The translations under genes and the position numbers were made by a program. This document shows positions 8,468-15,331 of a stretch of 32,189 nucleotides of DNA, one piece after another. This DNA is from a virus. Under the pieces are notes generated by a model, which was not told the DNA's origin, made no database searches, and saw only the letters and a list, made by a program, of their open reading frames with translations. Location: positions 1-32,189 of the IMG/VR virus record IMGVR_UViG_3300031227_000242; one strand, given 5' to 3'. Numbering within the stretch: position 1 is the first letter of the stretch; every line of letters begins with the position of its first letter.

Positions 8468-8992
8468 TTAATCCTTTTTATCTGTCAAAAGTTCTTTATT
8501 TATCTTTTTGTAATTTTCTAATACATATCTATACAATGCATCTTTGTTATCAAACTCAGGTGTTAATTCTTTTGTTTCTTTTTTTACTTCTCCCATATAA
8601 AATGCACTTAACCATCCAGTGTTTCCGTTTCTTTTAACAAAGTATATATCTGTGCCATCTCTATCAAACTCTACTATTTCTACTGTATCATTGATTAAGT
8701 TTAGTGGCGTCCATAACTTTGATGCTTCTGTTGTTACAACATTGTTTAAATTGGCTTTAAGTGCGTCTATTTCTCGTCCCATCTGTTCGTTTGCTCTTTT
8801 TTTCTTAGTCATTTTGTTCCTCCTTTTTAGTAATTCAATATCATATTTTGTTAGTGGTGCACATTGGTTTTTGAAATATTGTTCTATCATTGATGAATAA
8901 CGTTGTGCCAGCGTCTTGTTCTTTTGAGATTGAGATGAACCTGATATTATATACTCTCCACCTAATACAGGAGAGGTGTATACTGTGTTCAT
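8468..8992 (-). CDS. Hypothetical protein with a second internal start
   Basis: 174 residues, no family recognised. The full-length ATG overlaps the upstream stop (ATGA) and follows AAGGAG. A second in-frame ATG at 8812 (residue 61, MTKKKRANEQ) is preceded by AAAGGAGGAAC, which is even closer to consensus. The locus may therefore make a long form of 174 and a short form of 114 residues. The shared part has a helix (61-85) and a beta-rich segment (about 105-135, with WLSAFYMGEV). The 60-residue extension is polar. Either only the short form is real, with a small fused ORF upstream, or both are made. Confidence 0.65.
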   Translation of the reverse strand: MNTVYTSPVLGGEYIISGSSQSQKNKTLAQRYSSMIEQYFKNQCAPLTKYDIELLKRRNKMTKKKRANEQMGREIDALKANLNNVVTTEASKLWTPLNLINDTVEIVEFDRDGTDIYFVKRNGNTGWLSAFYMGEVKKETKELTPEFDNKDALYRYVLENYKKINKELLTDKKD

Positions 8993-9525
8993 TCGTGTTT
9001 CTCCTTAACTATCTTCACATCATATCCTAGCTTTTCACTTATTTCTGCTACTGTTAATTCTTTTGCTTCATCCTTTAAACTTGGTTTATAATCTTTAATT
9101 AACAATATGCTATCTTCGTTTTCTAATTCAGTAACTTTCCAGTCTTTTTGTTTTCTTCCAAAACACCAACCAAACTCTAACTTTATTTTACCAGATACAC
9201 TAGCAGTACCAGATACCCTAGCATTACCATATACCACAGCATCACCATATACAAAAGCATCACCATATACCCTAGCATCACCATATACACAAGCATTACC
9301 AGATACACAAGCATCACCATATACACAAGCATTACCAGATACACAAGCATCACCATATACACAAGCATTATCATATACCCAAGCATTACCAGATACACTT
9401 AAATTGCTTTCCTTTTCTATAAATCCGCCCATATCTCCTTTTTCTATATTTCCAAAGTCTTTAAGTGCTTTAATCATATACTTTCCTTCGCGTTCTTTAA
9501 TCATTTCATATTTATCGTTTTTCAT
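8989..9525 (-). CDS. Left-handed beta-helix protein with hexapeptide repeats
   Basis: 178 residues. Positions ~43-112 hold about a dozen six-residue units of the type V-[YS]-G-[DN]-A-x, as in VYGDACVSGNAC, typical of left-handed parallel beta-helices (hexapeptide/trimer proteins). The N-terminus (about 1-40, with KEREGKYMIKALKDFG) is a separate small domain. The C-terminus is charged, with a short helix. No acyltransferase catalytic His is evident, so a structural or binding role is likelier. At DNA level a 36-bp alternating unit is nearly repeated at ~9280-9370, which allows in-frame expansion or contraction. It is coupled to its neighbours by 4-base overlaps. Similar proteins are common in phage accessory regions without known function. 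Confidence 0.75.
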   Translation of the reverse strand: MKNDKYEMIKEREGKYMIKALKDFGNIEKGDMGGFIEKESNLSVSGNAWVYDNACVYGDACVSGNACVYGDACVSGNACVYGDARVYGDAFVYGDAVVYGNARVSGTASVSGKIKLEFGWCFGRKQKDWKVTELENEDSILLIKDYKPSLKDEAKELTVAEISEKLGYDVKIVKEKHE

Positions 9526-9878
9526 TCTTGTTCCTCCTTCTCTTTCAAATTATCTAATATAACTTTCAACAAGTAAGCGTTAGCATTGAATATCAAACCA
9601 CATAACGCTTCAACAATACCATCCCTACTTGGGAAACCCCTATGTACCATCCACCAATCCATAAAGTGTCTAAACCCTGACTTCATACACACGTCTTTAT
9701 GTTCTTTACCAAACAGCTTCCACCAATTATCACTATCTCGTAAGTTACCATCCGGCTGTACTCTATGCTTGTGCATATACTTGGCAAAAGTTTCCATTAC
9801 TAATGGATGATAAAATCCATCATAGTCTAGTTTATCATCATCATCATCTCTTGTTGCTCCTTTATCAAACTCTCTCAT
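9522..9878 (-). CDS. dATP/dGTP diphosphohydrolase N-terminal domain-like protein
   Basis: 118 residues resembling the short phage proteins annotated with the dATP/dGTP diphosphohydrolase N-terminal (DUF5664-type) domain. GATRDDDDDKLDYDGFYHPL at the N-terminus, then YMHKHR, SDNWWKLFGKEH and RHFMDWWMVHRGF, carry the conserved acidic, His and Trp positions. The suggested role is nucleotide pool hydrolysis or base modification support; activity for this short form is unproven. It starts with ATG in TAAATG, directly after the upstream stop, with AAGGGTGATGAG as ribosome binding site, and ends overlapping the beta-helix gene. Confidence 0.68.
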   Translation of the reverse strand: MREFDKGATRDDDDDKLDYDGFYHPLVMETFAKYMHKHRVQPDGNLRDSDNWWKLFGKEHKDVCMKSGFRHFMDWWMVHRGFPSRDGIVEALCGLIFNANAYLLKVILDNLKEKEEQE

Positions 9879-10067
9879 TTACTCATCACCCTTCCTATAC
9901 GGCGTTCCCTTTTGCACCACTCTACCATACTTATTCCAAGTCTTACCAGTGCTATAAAATACCCTAAACCTATTGCATCCTTCTCGTGCTAGGCGTTGTA
10001 TCTTACGATATGGGAATGTGATTTCGTTCTTAATTTGTTGACGCTTACTTTCTGATATTTTCTCCAT
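9879..10067 (-). CDS. Small basic hypothetical protein
   Basis: 62 residues, strongly basic (many Lys/Arg), no Cys, no membrane segment, and no family that I recognise. Start is an ATG after GGAGGACAACA, a strong site. It sits 14 bp after the HNH-like gene and directly before the diphosphohydrolase-like gene. The charge suggests nucleic-acid binding, but that is only inference. Confidence 0.6.
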   Translation of the reverse strand: MEKISESKRQQIKNEITFPYRKIQRLAREGCNRFRVFYSTGKTWNKYGRVVQKGTPYRKGDE

Positions 10068-10081
10068 TGTTGTCCTCCTCC

Positions 10082-10456
10082 CTAAAAGTCACCATTATAG
10101 TCTCTCCTCACTTGTAAACTTTTAGCTCTACGTGTCTTTAAATAATGTTTTGCTCTTGGATAATACTTATCAATGTCCTGTCTTATATCTGCTATTATCA
10201 AATCATCCTTAACCATTTTATATTCTTCTATCATTTCATTTAATACTTCTGTTATCAACGGGAATGCTATTTCAATCATGTTAAACTTCTTATGTCTATC
10301 ATCATATACTGATGCACCATTCTTATAGCTCTTTTCTCCACCTTCATGTTTTGATAATATATGATGATATGTCCATTTATTCTTTTGTGTTGATACTCCA
10401 CCCATCATACAAGTGTTATTATAGTTTACTACTAATCTCTTTAATGACTTCTTCAT
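10082..10456 (-). CDS. HNH-like (possibly degenerate) nuclease-fold protein
   Basis: 124 residues. The segment TYHHILSKHEGGEKSYKNG followed by DRHKKFN matches the H-H-I ... N ... H layout of HNH nucleases. Only one Cys precedes it (NNTCMMGG), so the zinc-binding CxxC pairs of many HNH proteins are missing and activity is uncertain. The C-terminus is a long basic helix. The ATG at 10456 follows AGAAAGGAC at good spacing and is preferred to an in-frame ATG at 10483, which lies within the previous coding region. It may be a phage accessory endonuclease or a domesticated relative. Confidence 0.55.
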   Translation of the reverse strand: MKKSLKRLVVNYNNTCMMGGVSTQKNKWTYHHILSKHEGGEKSYKNGASVYDDRHKKFNMIEIAFPLITEVLNEMIEEYKMVKDDLIIADIRQDIDKYYPRAKHYLKTRRAKSLQVRRDYNGDF

Positions 10457-10472
10457 ATGTAGTCCTTTCTTG

Positions 10473-10874
10473 TTAATTGACATTTGAAAACCATTCTTTT
10501 TTAAGATTGTATTTGGCTCTTAATAAACTTCTAGCCATAAATTCTAACTTTTGATGTCGATTTTCTTCATATAAAACATCTACTATCCCTTTATTAGCTT
10601 CCTCAATTTCTATTCTACAATGTAACAATTCATGTATAAGTATTTTTTCAGCACACGGAGTTATGTATTCGTCTTTAGGAATTGAGGGTATAATTTTGAT
10701 TAATGCAGTTTTGTGCATATAAACATTCTTATTTTTACCTAGAACGTCATCTTCTATATCATCAGTAATTACATAATTGATAATCCAATCATCTAAATAT
10801 AATATGTCTTGCCAATATTTGCCATATTCCTTAAGCTGCGTTTCGCTCACAAAGTTAATTACAGGTTTTTTCAT
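10473..10874 (-). CDS. HExxH-type putative metalloprotease
   Basis: 133 residues. ILIHELLHCRIEIEE contains the zinc-metalloprotease signature HELLH, preceded by an alpha/beta N-terminus. A possible third ligand, Glu, occurs in the following helix (YEENRHQ or KLEFM). It resembles small phage proteins of SprT-like or IrrE-like type, but I cannot assign the subfamily. The ATG at 10874 follows GATAGGAGGAG and overlaps the stop of the 29-residue membrane ORF (ATGA), so it is preferred to an upstream in-frame start at 10925. Confidence 0.6.
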   Translation of the reverse strand: MKKPVINFVSETQLKEYGKYWQDILYLDDWIINYVITDDIEDDVLGKNKNVYMHKTALIKIIPSIPKDEYITPCAEKILIHELLHCRIEIEEANKGIVDVLYEENRHQKLEFMARSLLRAKYNLKKEWFSNVN

Positions 10875-10960
10875 TCTACTCCTCCTATCGCAATACTTAC
10901 TAACCATAACACCGCTAATATACAACTAACTAAGCTAAACCATAATGTCCTCTTACCCAT
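10871..10960 (-). CDS. 29-residue single-span membrane micro-protein
   Basis: An ORF encoding MGKRTLWFSL then a hydrophobic stretch (VSCILAVLWLVSIAIGG), one predicted transmembrane helix with a positive N-terminus. Its TGA overlaps the downstream ATG by ATGA, and its start lies inside the end of another micro-ORF, a chain typical of phage early operons. The ribosome binding site is weak (GGTGAG), so coupling is probably needed. No family is recognised. Confidence 0.5.
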   Translation of the reverse strand: MGKRTLWFSLVSCILAVLWLVSIAIGGVE

Positions 10961-11087
10961 TACAACTCACCCATATTACAATTAATACAACTACTACCAC
11001 CATAGCGACAAATCCTATTCTGAGAACGTTTATATCAGCTTGTAACTTCTCTATAACTTCATAATCTATTTCATTACTTTTTTTCAT
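10953..11087 (-). CDS. 44-residue single-span membrane micro-protein
   Basis: Starts at an ATG inside the 3' end of the 85-residue gene, preceded by GGGGAG at 7-base spacing. The first half is charged (MKKSNEIDYEVIEKLQ). The second half is a Val/Ile-rich transmembrane helix ending near a Cys. Its end overlaps the next micro-ORF. The layout (charged N-terminus, one helix, short tail) resembles phage inner-membrane modulators, but the function is unknown. Confidence 0.55.
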   Translation of the reverse strand: MKKSNEIDYEVIEKLQADINVLRIGFVAMVVVVVLIVIWVSCNG

Positions 11088-11331
11088 AACATATCTCCCC
11101 TATCTTATGTAACTCCAACCTATCCAACTCATCAACAAGCTCTCTATGGTTAATCAAACTAACCTCATCTGTCATAATATTAGTCAGTAATATAAATGGA
11201 TCTGCTTGGACACGCTCTTCTATTAAGAACACATCTCCTACGTTTAGATTATTGAAAAATAATTGATCCGTTGATTCTAGTTTTGATTCCACTTGGTAAC
11301 CTGTCGATGATAACATTATTATATGTTTCAT
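11074..11331 (-). CDS. Hypothetical protein (85 residues)
   Basis: A small, acidic, probably alpha/beta protein with no Cys cluster and no membrane span. It includes a short VGDVFLIEERV strand pair of a kind seen in many small phage proteins. The ATG follows AAGGAGGATAT, a strong site. Its 3' end overlaps the start of the 44-residue membrane ORF. I do not recognise a family. Confidence 0.65.
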   Translation of the reverse strand: MKHIIMLSSTGYQVESKLESTDQLFFNNLNVGDVFLIEERVQADPFILLTNIMTDEVSLINHRELVDELDRLELHKIGEICYEKK

Positions 11332-11367
11332 ATATCCTCCTTATTCTCCTGATACTCTTGTAATGTG

Positions 11368-11709
11368 TTACTCATCATCATCATCTCCTTTTAGTATTTG
11401 TAAAATATTATCTATAACATCATCTTTACCTGCATCATAAGTATCTTGCCATTCATCATAAGTAGTTATAGTTGGGTCTGTTTTTTCGCTTTCACAATAC
11501 TCTCTAACCCTATCTTCACGTTGTTTAGCTTTGGCTAGGGATTCTAGGGTGTCTTTATTAGCTGTTCTTTGTCTGGAGTTGCGTGTGTCTTTATTTACAT
11601 CCCATTCTCTACATTCTTTGAGTGATTTTTCCAACATAACATACTCGACAGCTAATTGTTTATGAGACCAATACTCTAATAAGTAATCAATTCTTTTTTT
11701 ATCTTCCAT
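11368..11709 (-). CDS. Hypothetical acidic helical protein (113 residues)
   Basis: A highly charged, probably all-helical protein with an Asp-rich C-terminus (KGDDDDE). The middle (about 40-75) is rich in Lys, Arg and Glu and may form a coiled coil. The ATG is preceded by AGAGAG-type purines. It lies 5 bp downstream of the YopX gene. No family or motif is recognised. Confidence 0.6.
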   Translation of the reverse strand: MEDKKRIDYLLEYWSHKQLAVEYVMLEKSLKECREWDVNKDTRNSRQRTANKDTLESLAKAKQREDRVREYCESEKTDPTITTYDEWQDTYDAGKDDVIDNILQILKGDDDDE

Positions 11710-11714
11710 TCTCT

Positions 11715-12137
11715 CTACTCCTCCTCGCCTAACAGTTCAGGATTGTCGTGTGCTTCAAAATCACGACATACATTTTCTAATGGTAATCCAGTATTATCAG
11801 TAACATAAGCGCCAATGCTTATCTCAATATAATATCCTGTTCTAGAACAACTATACTCATCACAAGCACTGAAATTAAATTCACCATACTTAACTGGACA
11901 ATATTCACCATTAAAGTTTATACACATACCCTCATATATCTCTACACCGTTCTTATCGTGTAGTCCTGTGTATTGTCCTACTGTTGATAGTATGACTTCA
12001 AAAGTTATAACTTCGTCAATAATTATAAATACATCAACCCACTGTCCATTTTCTAATTCCTCATATTTAGCATAATACCCATACACCCATTCTCCATTAT
12101 CTACTCTTTTACCTCTAAACTTATATCTATCGTTCAT
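11715..12137 (-). CDS. YopX-family phage protein
   Basis: 140 residues. The N-terminal KFRGKRVDNGEWVYGYY and the later VGQYTGLHDKNGVEIYEG are hallmark stretches of the YopX family, common in Bacillota phages and prophages. It is predicted to be a small beta-rich protein; its biochemical role is unknown. The ATG at 12137 follows TTGGAGGACAACA and lies within the end of the macro-domain gene. An in-frame start at 12179 would need a longer, poorly supported N-terminus. Confidence 0.85.
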   Translation of the reverse strand: MNDRYKFRGKRVDNGEWVYGYYAKYEELENGQWVDVFIIIDEVITFEVILSTVGQYTGLHDKNGVEIYEGMCINFNGEYCPVKYGEFNFSACDEYSCSRTGYYIEISIGAYVTDNTGLPLENVCRDFEAHDNPELLGEEE

Positions 12138-12582
12138 TGTTGTCCTCCAATCTATAAACTGATATATCATAATCGTCAAATATATCTAACAATATACTCT
12201 CCACTTGTTCCCATTCCCCATTAGCAATACCACAACCATATTTATAAGGGATACAAATTGATAAGTCTCTTTGTTTACAATATAACTTTATTTGCTTAAA
12301 CACTTTCTTAACTAAATCATACCTCGTAATAAAGTGTTGTTGTGTAAAACAGTTAAAAATAAATTGCTCCCCTTTTGCCTGGCATATTTGCCATTCTCCA
12401 TACACATCTTTATTTTTTTCATTAAAACTATCGCAATACTTTATATATTCTTCTTCTACTTTAGGGTAAAGTCTTGCTATTTGTAAGGCAAGACCTCCTC
12501 CCATTATTTTATGTTCGTTTACTTGGTGGCAAATTATATTTTCTGTTGCCTCTAATACATTACCCTGTTTAATTATTAGCAT
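12127..12582 (-). CDS. Macro-domain protein (ADP-ribose binding/hydrolase-like)
   Basis: 151 residues. The N-terminus GNVLEATENIICHQVNEHKI followed by MGGGLALQIARLYP matches the ADP-ribose pocket of macro domains (Poa1p/TARG1-like), and IPYKYGCGIANGEWEQV matches the second phosphate-binding loop. Macro domains bind ADP-ribose or remove it from proteins or DNA; the DarG antitoxin uses one to reverse DNA ADP-ribosylation by DarT. In a phage early operon it could counter host ADP-ribosylation defence (inference). It starts 14 bases inside the end of the NTG-repeat gene, with AGGTGAT before the ATG. Confidence 0.83.
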   Translation of the reverse strand: MLIIKQGNVLEATENIICHQVNEHKIMGGGLALQIARLYPKVEEEYIKYCDSFNEKNKDVYGEWQICQAKGEQFIFNCFTQQHFITRYDLVKKVFKQIKLYCKQRDLSICIPYKYGCGIANGEWEQVESILLDIFDDYDISVYRLEDNNER

Positions 12583-13717
12583 TTTTAATCACCTGATTGT
12601 ATTCTTTTCTTGTTATCTTTAATTCCATAATATCGTTAAATACAACTAAACTAAAGTTAGGTAAGTTAAATATTTCTTGTTTATCATTGTCTGATATATC
12701 ATTCCACCACGTTTTACTACTCTCTGCTGTAGGTATGATTTTTAAATATCCTCCGCAAGTTTCTGCACTTTCGTTATTTGTTTTTTCTTCGCTTGACATA
12801 TCTTCAAAATATATCCATTTATTAACTTCTACTCTACATAATATGCTATATGCACGAGTATTTCTCCACTCATCAAAAGTCATACTTGTTTTTTTATTGA
12901 ATAAAATTAAGTTAAGTTGCTTATTACAAAATACACCCGCAGACCTGTCTGTTTTATTCCAATCTCCTGTGTTCCAATCTCCTGTGTTCCTATCTCCTGT
13001 GTTCCTATATCCTGTGTTACTATCTCCTGTGTTCCTATCTCCTGTGTTCCTATATCCTGTGTTCCAATCTCCTGTGTTCCTATCTCCTGTGTTCCTATAT
13101 CCTGTGTTACTATCTCCTGTGTTACTATTTCCTGTGTTCCTATCTCCTGTGTTCCTATTTCCTGTGTTACTATCTCCTGTGTTACTATTTCCTGTGTTCC
13201 TATCTCCTGTGTTCCTATATCCTGTGTTCCTATATCCTGTGTTACTATATCCTGTGTTACTATTTCCTGTGTTACTATCTCCTGTGTTCCTATCTCCTGT
13301 GTTCCTATTTCCTGTGTTCCAATCTCCTGTGTTACTATCTCCTGTGTTACTATTTCCTGTGTTACTATCTCCTGTGTTACTATTTCCTGTGTTAAAGAAC
13401 CCAGTATTATTTTTTCCTTCGTTCAAAGTTTCATACATTTCTTGCCTTGCAATTTCTCTACCTATCACGAGTTTATTAGTTACTGTTTTACCTTCTTCTG
13501 ATAATGTTTTACCTGTTGCCTTCACTTCACAAAATCTAGTATTGTCCAAGTTAAAATTATAAAAATCATTTACATCTTTGAAATCTTGGCAAAAATGAAA
13601 TCCGCTACTACATAACGCTATTTCTTCTTTAGTAGTGTAAGTCTTTCCTATTTCATATTGAAAACCTTTACACTTCAAATCTTTATCGAAACCTTTATAT
13701 CCTTTAATTACTTTCAT
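12569..13717 (-). CDS. DUF7666-like protein with 30 tandem NTGxx pentapeptide repeats
   Basis: 382 residues in three parts. The N-terminus (about 1-100) begins with KVIKGYKGFDKDLKC and contains LCSSGFHFCQD, a layout typical of phage DUF7666 proteins. From ~105 to ~257 there are 30 consecutive five-residue units NTGxx (xx mostly DS, NS, DR, DW, YR, NR), expected to form a repeat beta-solenoid. The C-terminus (about 265-382) is a mixed domain with EWRNTRAYSILCRV and a Trp-rich end. The ATG follows GGTGGTGGAG and overlaps the upstream gene's stop. The DNA repeat (15-bp units) is prone to length change. Pentapeptide proteins can mimic DNA (gyrase inhibitors), but nothing here proves that. Confidence 0.8.
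   Translation of the reverse strand: MKVIKGYKGFDKDLKCKGFQYEIGKTYTTKEEIALCSSGFHFCQDFKDVNDFYNFNLDNTRFCEVKATGKTLSEEGKTVTNKLVIGREIARQEMYETLNEGKNNTGFFNTGNSNTGDSNTGNSNTGDSNTGDWNTGNRNTGDRNTGDSNTGNSNTGYSNTGYRNTGYRNTGDRNTGNSNTGDSNTGNRNTGDRNTGNSNTGDSNTGYRNTGDRNTGDWNTGYRNTGDRNTGDSNTGYRNTGDRNTGDWNTGDWNKTDRSAGVFCNKQLNLILFNKKTSMTFDEWRNTRAYSILCRVEVNKWIYFEDMSSEEKTNNESAETCGGYLKIIPTAESSKTWWNDISDNDKQEIFNLPNFSLVVFNDIMELKITRKEYNQVIKNANN
12958..13396 (-). repeat. Tandem 15-bp repeat array encoding NTGxx units
   Basis: About 30 nearly identical 15-bp units; on the plus strand they read as CTCCTGTGTTCCTAT with variants at two codons. The array is wholly in frame within the DUF7666-like gene, so unit gain or loss keeps the frame. 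Two codon positions vary, at the x residues, while NTG is fixed, which shows selection on the protein. Confidence 0.9.
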
Positions 13718-14058
13718 TCTCCACCACCAACCTTATACTCACTTTGGGCAAACTGCTCGTGGGTTACTATTGATTTAATTTCTTTAGCAATGCTAACTAA
13801 TACAGACAACGCTCCTGTATGTTCACTATCCCAGTATATAATTCCATTTTCAACTAATGCTACTCTATACCCATTCACATAGTCGCCTACTTCTATTAAG
13901 TCTATTATGTTGTGTGAGGCTTTGGTAATTAACATTTGTCCATAAACATCAATAACACTATTGCACAATCCTGCTACATAACTTTTTCCTAACACTTCTT
14001 CTATTTGAAAAAAAATTCCGTGTTCGTTTCTTGCTAACATTCCTACTTCTAATTTCAT
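13714..14058 (-). CDS. Hypothetical phage protein (114 residues)
   Basis: A small beta-rich protein. The middle VGDYVNGYRV and the C-terminal THEQFAQSEYKV resemble short phage proteins seen in Clostridia and Bacilli phages, whose function is unknown. It has no membrane span or metal motif. It is separated by 2 bases from the upstream exported-protein gene and overlaps the NTG-repeat gene start by 4 bases. The ribosome binding site is AGAGGTAGA-like. Confidence 0.65.
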   Translation of the reverse strand: MKLEVGMLARNEHGIFFQIEEVLGKSYVAGLCNSVIDVYGQMLITKASHNIIDLIEVGDYVNGYRVALVENGIIYWDSEHTGALSVLVSIAKEIKSIVTHEQFAQSEYKVGGGE

Positions 14059-14060
14059 CT

Positions 14061-14690
14061 CTATTCTACCTCTACTTTCATATCAACTATACTTGCCTTA
14101 TCTTTTACAAACAAGTCTATAATATATTTCTTCATACTTTCACCACAACTATCCAATATAATCCCGTCATAATCCACGCCATCAATAGTGATGACTACTT
14201 CATCATAGTAATTAAAGTACGTTATATCATCTTTTCTAACATTATACTTACTACAACCTTTACCATTACCATTATTAGCTCTTAAACATTCATTGGTTGC
14301 CCCTGCTAAAACTAATTTACCTTTATACAAATACCAACCCTTACTATTAACTGTAAAATCATCAATACACTTACCACTTCCTGTACAAGTTCCACTTCCT
14401 GTCTTATCGTTTGGATGGTATGACGTTAATCTCAACTTTAACCCACTTTTAACGCTCTCTATGGTACTTTGTTCCGCTATCGGAACAACTAACTCTGTTT
14501 GTTCGATTATGTCGTACAGTGTGCTTGTATGTGCTTGTGTATTATCTAGCTCTTGTTGTAATTGTTCTAGAAGTTCGGCTTGATCTTCATACTCTGCTAA
14601 TTTACGGTTATTGTATGTAGCTAGCATAGATATTATGAAAAATGTGATTATTATAAATATTATTCTTCTTCGTATTTGATTAAATGTCAT
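14061..14690 (-). CDS. Membrane-anchored double-psi beta-barrel (RlpA/3D-like) protein
   Basis: 209 residues. An N-terminal transmembrane anchor (about 9-27, IIFIIITFFIISML) is followed by a coiled-coil stretch (about 30-65), then a domain from ~80 on. The C-terminal ILDSCGESM followed by IIDLFV matches double-psi beta-barrel proteins (RlpA/3D-domain lytic transglycosylase relatives) with the conserved Asp. The role is probably at the cell wall, for example transglycosylase-like or wall-binding; its presence in the early operon rather than the lysis module is notable. The ATG at 14690 overlaps the upstream stop (TGATG) after GGGGGAT. Confidence 0.68.
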   Translation of the reverse strand: MTFNQIRRRIIFIIITFFIISMLATYNNRKLAEYEDQAELLEQLQQELDNTQAHTSTLYDIIEQTELVVPIAEQSTIESVKSGLKLRLTSYHPNDKTGSGTCTGSGKCIDDFTVNSKGWYLYKGKLVLAGATNECLRANNGNGKGCSKYNVRKDDITYFNYYDEVVITIDGVDYDGIILDSCGESMKKYIIDLFVKDKASIVDMKVEVE

Positions 14691-14878
14691 CACATATCCC
14701 CCTTACAACTCTCACAAACTCGCCCTATTCCACCGTCTGCCATTCCCTCTGTATCCATTAAATCTACTTCTCTATTCCATTGATCGCATATGCTACACTT
14801 CTCTAGGTTATACTTATTTGCTATTTCTTCGTTTGTATAATCTCCATTTAGTAATGATATTATTAAGTCTGTTTCCAT
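14690..14878 (-). CDS. Small zinc-ribbon protein
   Basis: 62 residues. CSIC and CESC form two CxxC knuckles (about 33-36 and 56-59), typical of a zinc ribbon. The first 30 residues look like a helix-turn-helix-like segment (SLLNGDYTNEEIANKY), so a DNA-binding regulator is possible. The ATG follows AAGGGAGTAGAG. It is followed directly by the DPBB-like gene. Family is not assigned. Confidence 0.62.
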   Translation of the reverse strand: METDLIISLLNGDYTNEEIANKYNLEKCSICDQWNREVDLMDTEGMADGGIGRVCESCKGDM

Positions 14879-14979
14879 TATACTCTACTCCCTTTCATCA
14901 TCTTTCGTATCATATATAAATCGTGTTCCTTTTTTGTCCTACCATATATTAAGTAATACTTTGGTGTGAAACATAACTC

Positions 14980-15093
14980 TTACTTTTCAAAACATTGACC
15001 TACTATCTCTGCAAATAAACACACTGATAATCCAAGCAATGCAGGAAATATATAAAGCCACGCCTTTTCCATAAACTCATCTAGTTTTTTCAC
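14980..15093 (-). CDS. 37-residue membrane micro-protein (GTG start)
   Basis: A GTG start overlaps the upstream stop (TAGTG), with GGATG before it. The product has a short charged start, then a hydrophobic helix (WLYIFPALLGLSVCLFAEIV), so one transmembrane segment. An in-frame ATG at 15072 gives a 30-residue version. No family is recognised. The ~100 bp downstream (14881-14979) hold no ORF with a usual start and ribosome binding site. Confidence 0.45.
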   Translation of the reverse strand: MKKLDEFMEKAWLYIFPALLGLSVCLFAEIVGQCFEK

Positions 15094-15275
15094 TATCTTA
15101 CATCCATTTCACAATACTCGTGATACCCATTATGATTACTCTCCGTAACATAAACTCCACCGTTATCAATACACTCTTGCTCATGATTCTTAATTGTAGA
15201 TATACTACATCCTACTATAACAGCTAAGATCCCCACAACTACCAACATTGTTACTATTCCTTTTAATTCTTTCAT
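15093..15275 (-). CDS. Small lipoprotein-like or membrane protein
   Basis: 60 residues from the ATG at 15275 (preceded by AAGGGATGAG). A hydrophobic N-terminal segment ends in LAVIVGC, which fits a lipobox, so it may be a lipid-anchored outer-leaflet protein. The tail contains two more Cys and CIDNGGVYV, which recur in small phage proteins. An in-frame ATG at 15329 adds 18 charged residues but overlaps the upstream region without a good site. Surface display suggests superinfection exclusion, but this is inference. Confidence 0.58.
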   Translation of the reverse strand: MKELKGIVTMLVVVGILAVIVGCSISTIKNHEQECIDNGGVYVTESNHNGYHEYCEMDVR

Positions 15276-15331
15276 AATCTCATCCCTTCTTATATCCTTA
15301 TATGTTCTCATGCTCTCAATCTCTCTCATAT

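Noticed and set aside
9107-9562. Plus-strand ORF opposite the hexapeptide-repeat gene
   Set aside because: Repeat-driven open frame with low-complexity content; no ribosome binding site.
12958-13396. Possible CRISPR array
   Set aside because: The units are 15 bp, directly adjacent and in frame with a protein; there are no spacers.
12597-13562. Long open frames on the plus strand across the repeat gene
   Set aside because: They are antisense readings of the 15-bp repeats (Pro/Val/Ser/Leu-rich), without ribosome binding sites or domains.
14881-14979. ORF continuing in frame after the 37-residue micro-protein (KYYLIYGRTKKEHDLYMIRK)
   Set aside because: Protein-like in composition but it has no ATG, GTG or TTG start before residue MIRK and no ribosome binding site; reading through the TAA is not supported.
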